Source: Legionellaceae bacterium (GTDB lineage Bacteria > Pseudomonadota > Gammaproteobacteria > Legionellales > Legionellaceae). Taken from it: 44,903 nucleotides of DNA. Both the position numbers and the translations under genes were made by a program. The stretch is from positions 1-44,903 of the forward strand of contig CANJHO010000010.1 in assembly GCA_947474165.1 (NCBI GenBank), given 5' to 3'. The notes below the pieces were generated by a model that was given only the letters and a program-made list of their open reading frames with translations, did not search any database and was not told where the DNA came from. Below are positions 44,844 through 44,903 of the stretch, one piece after another; positions within the stretch are counted from its first letter, which is position 1; each line of letters begins with the position of its first letter.

Positions 44844-44903
44844 ACTGCAGGGAGATCCTTCGCGCAAAAAAACGCGCTCAGGATGACGTAGCTGGGGAGT
44901 TAC
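44844..44903 (-). repeat. IS66 right terminal inverted repeat
   Basis: Reverse complement of 42934-42993 with one mismatch. It ends …GGGGAGTTAC at the last base of the window. Confidence 0.85.

Larger units (their letters stand above)
42934..44903. mobile_element. IS66-family insertion sequence with GIY-YIG passenger
   Basis: A 1970-bp element bounded by 60-bp inverted repeats, 42934-42993 and 44844-44903, that differ at one base and begin GTAACTCCCCAG, typical of IS66 ends. It holds one transposase gene (tnpC type) and a small GIY-YIG gene; the tnpA and tnpB helpers of classic IS66 are absent. The right end is the last base of the window, so the right target duplication cannot be read. Confidence 0.85.

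Overview
This window looks like chromosomal DNA from a gammaproteobacterium of the order Legionellales (Coxiella, Legionella, Aquicella or Berkiella type). It is a moderately AT-rich, gene-dense sequence. The lineage call rests on the sdhCDAB-sucABCD arrangement, a response regulator whose acceptor Asp falls at residue 108 as in Legionella LqsR, a small protein resembling LetE/Rmf, and several large proteins of the host-interaction (effector) type. No rRNA, tRNA or CRISPR array was seen. Both window ends coincide with repeat ends, as expected of an assembly contig.

Layout. 1-2150: a dispersed palindromic repeat, an SseB-domain gene, an Rmf-like gene, a 196-bp palindromic mobile element with 10-bp direct repeats, and pdxH. 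2155-11668: one minus-strand TCA-cycle operon, sdhCDAB-sucABCD, with a promoter upstream of sdhC and a perfect 16-bp hairpin after sucD. 11717-15173: a repeat copy, an unknown gene, and feoABC behind a good Fur box. 15288-17427: a membrane-anchored protein with a U-box-like C-terminus, convergent with the LqsR-like regulator. 17538-26669: housekeeping genes hemC-hemD-hemX-hemY, arfB, queH, orn, cca, rsgA and a BenE-type transporter. 26675-26971: a 153-bp MITE with a perfect 8-bp target duplication, then a second dispersed repeat. 26965-33000: an 863-residue unknown protein, hemH overlapping a nickel/cobalt transporter gene, and an unknown membrane protein. 33148-35918: an OmpR-type regulator, a histidine kinase and a PAS-GGDEF diguanylate cyclase. 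36032-37033: a secreted GH18-like protein. 37249-42787: a two-gene module (413 and 1312 residues) lying between two matching palindromes; the larger protein joins an OTU-like N-terminus lacking its catalytic Cys to two AAA+ ATPase domains. 42904-44903: a gene start cut by a complete IS66-type element that carries a GIY-YIG nuclease gene.

How it fits together. The metabolic genes connect through iron and heme: feoABC imports Fe2+, hemCDXY and hemH make heme, and succinate dehydrogenase uses it. The strongest candidates for undescribed biology are the palindrome-flanked OTU-like/AAA+ module, the U-box-like protein next to the Fur-controlled iron operon, and an IS66 family whose ends also define a non-autonomous MITE in the same window. 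All functions are inferred by reading the sequence; no database search was run.
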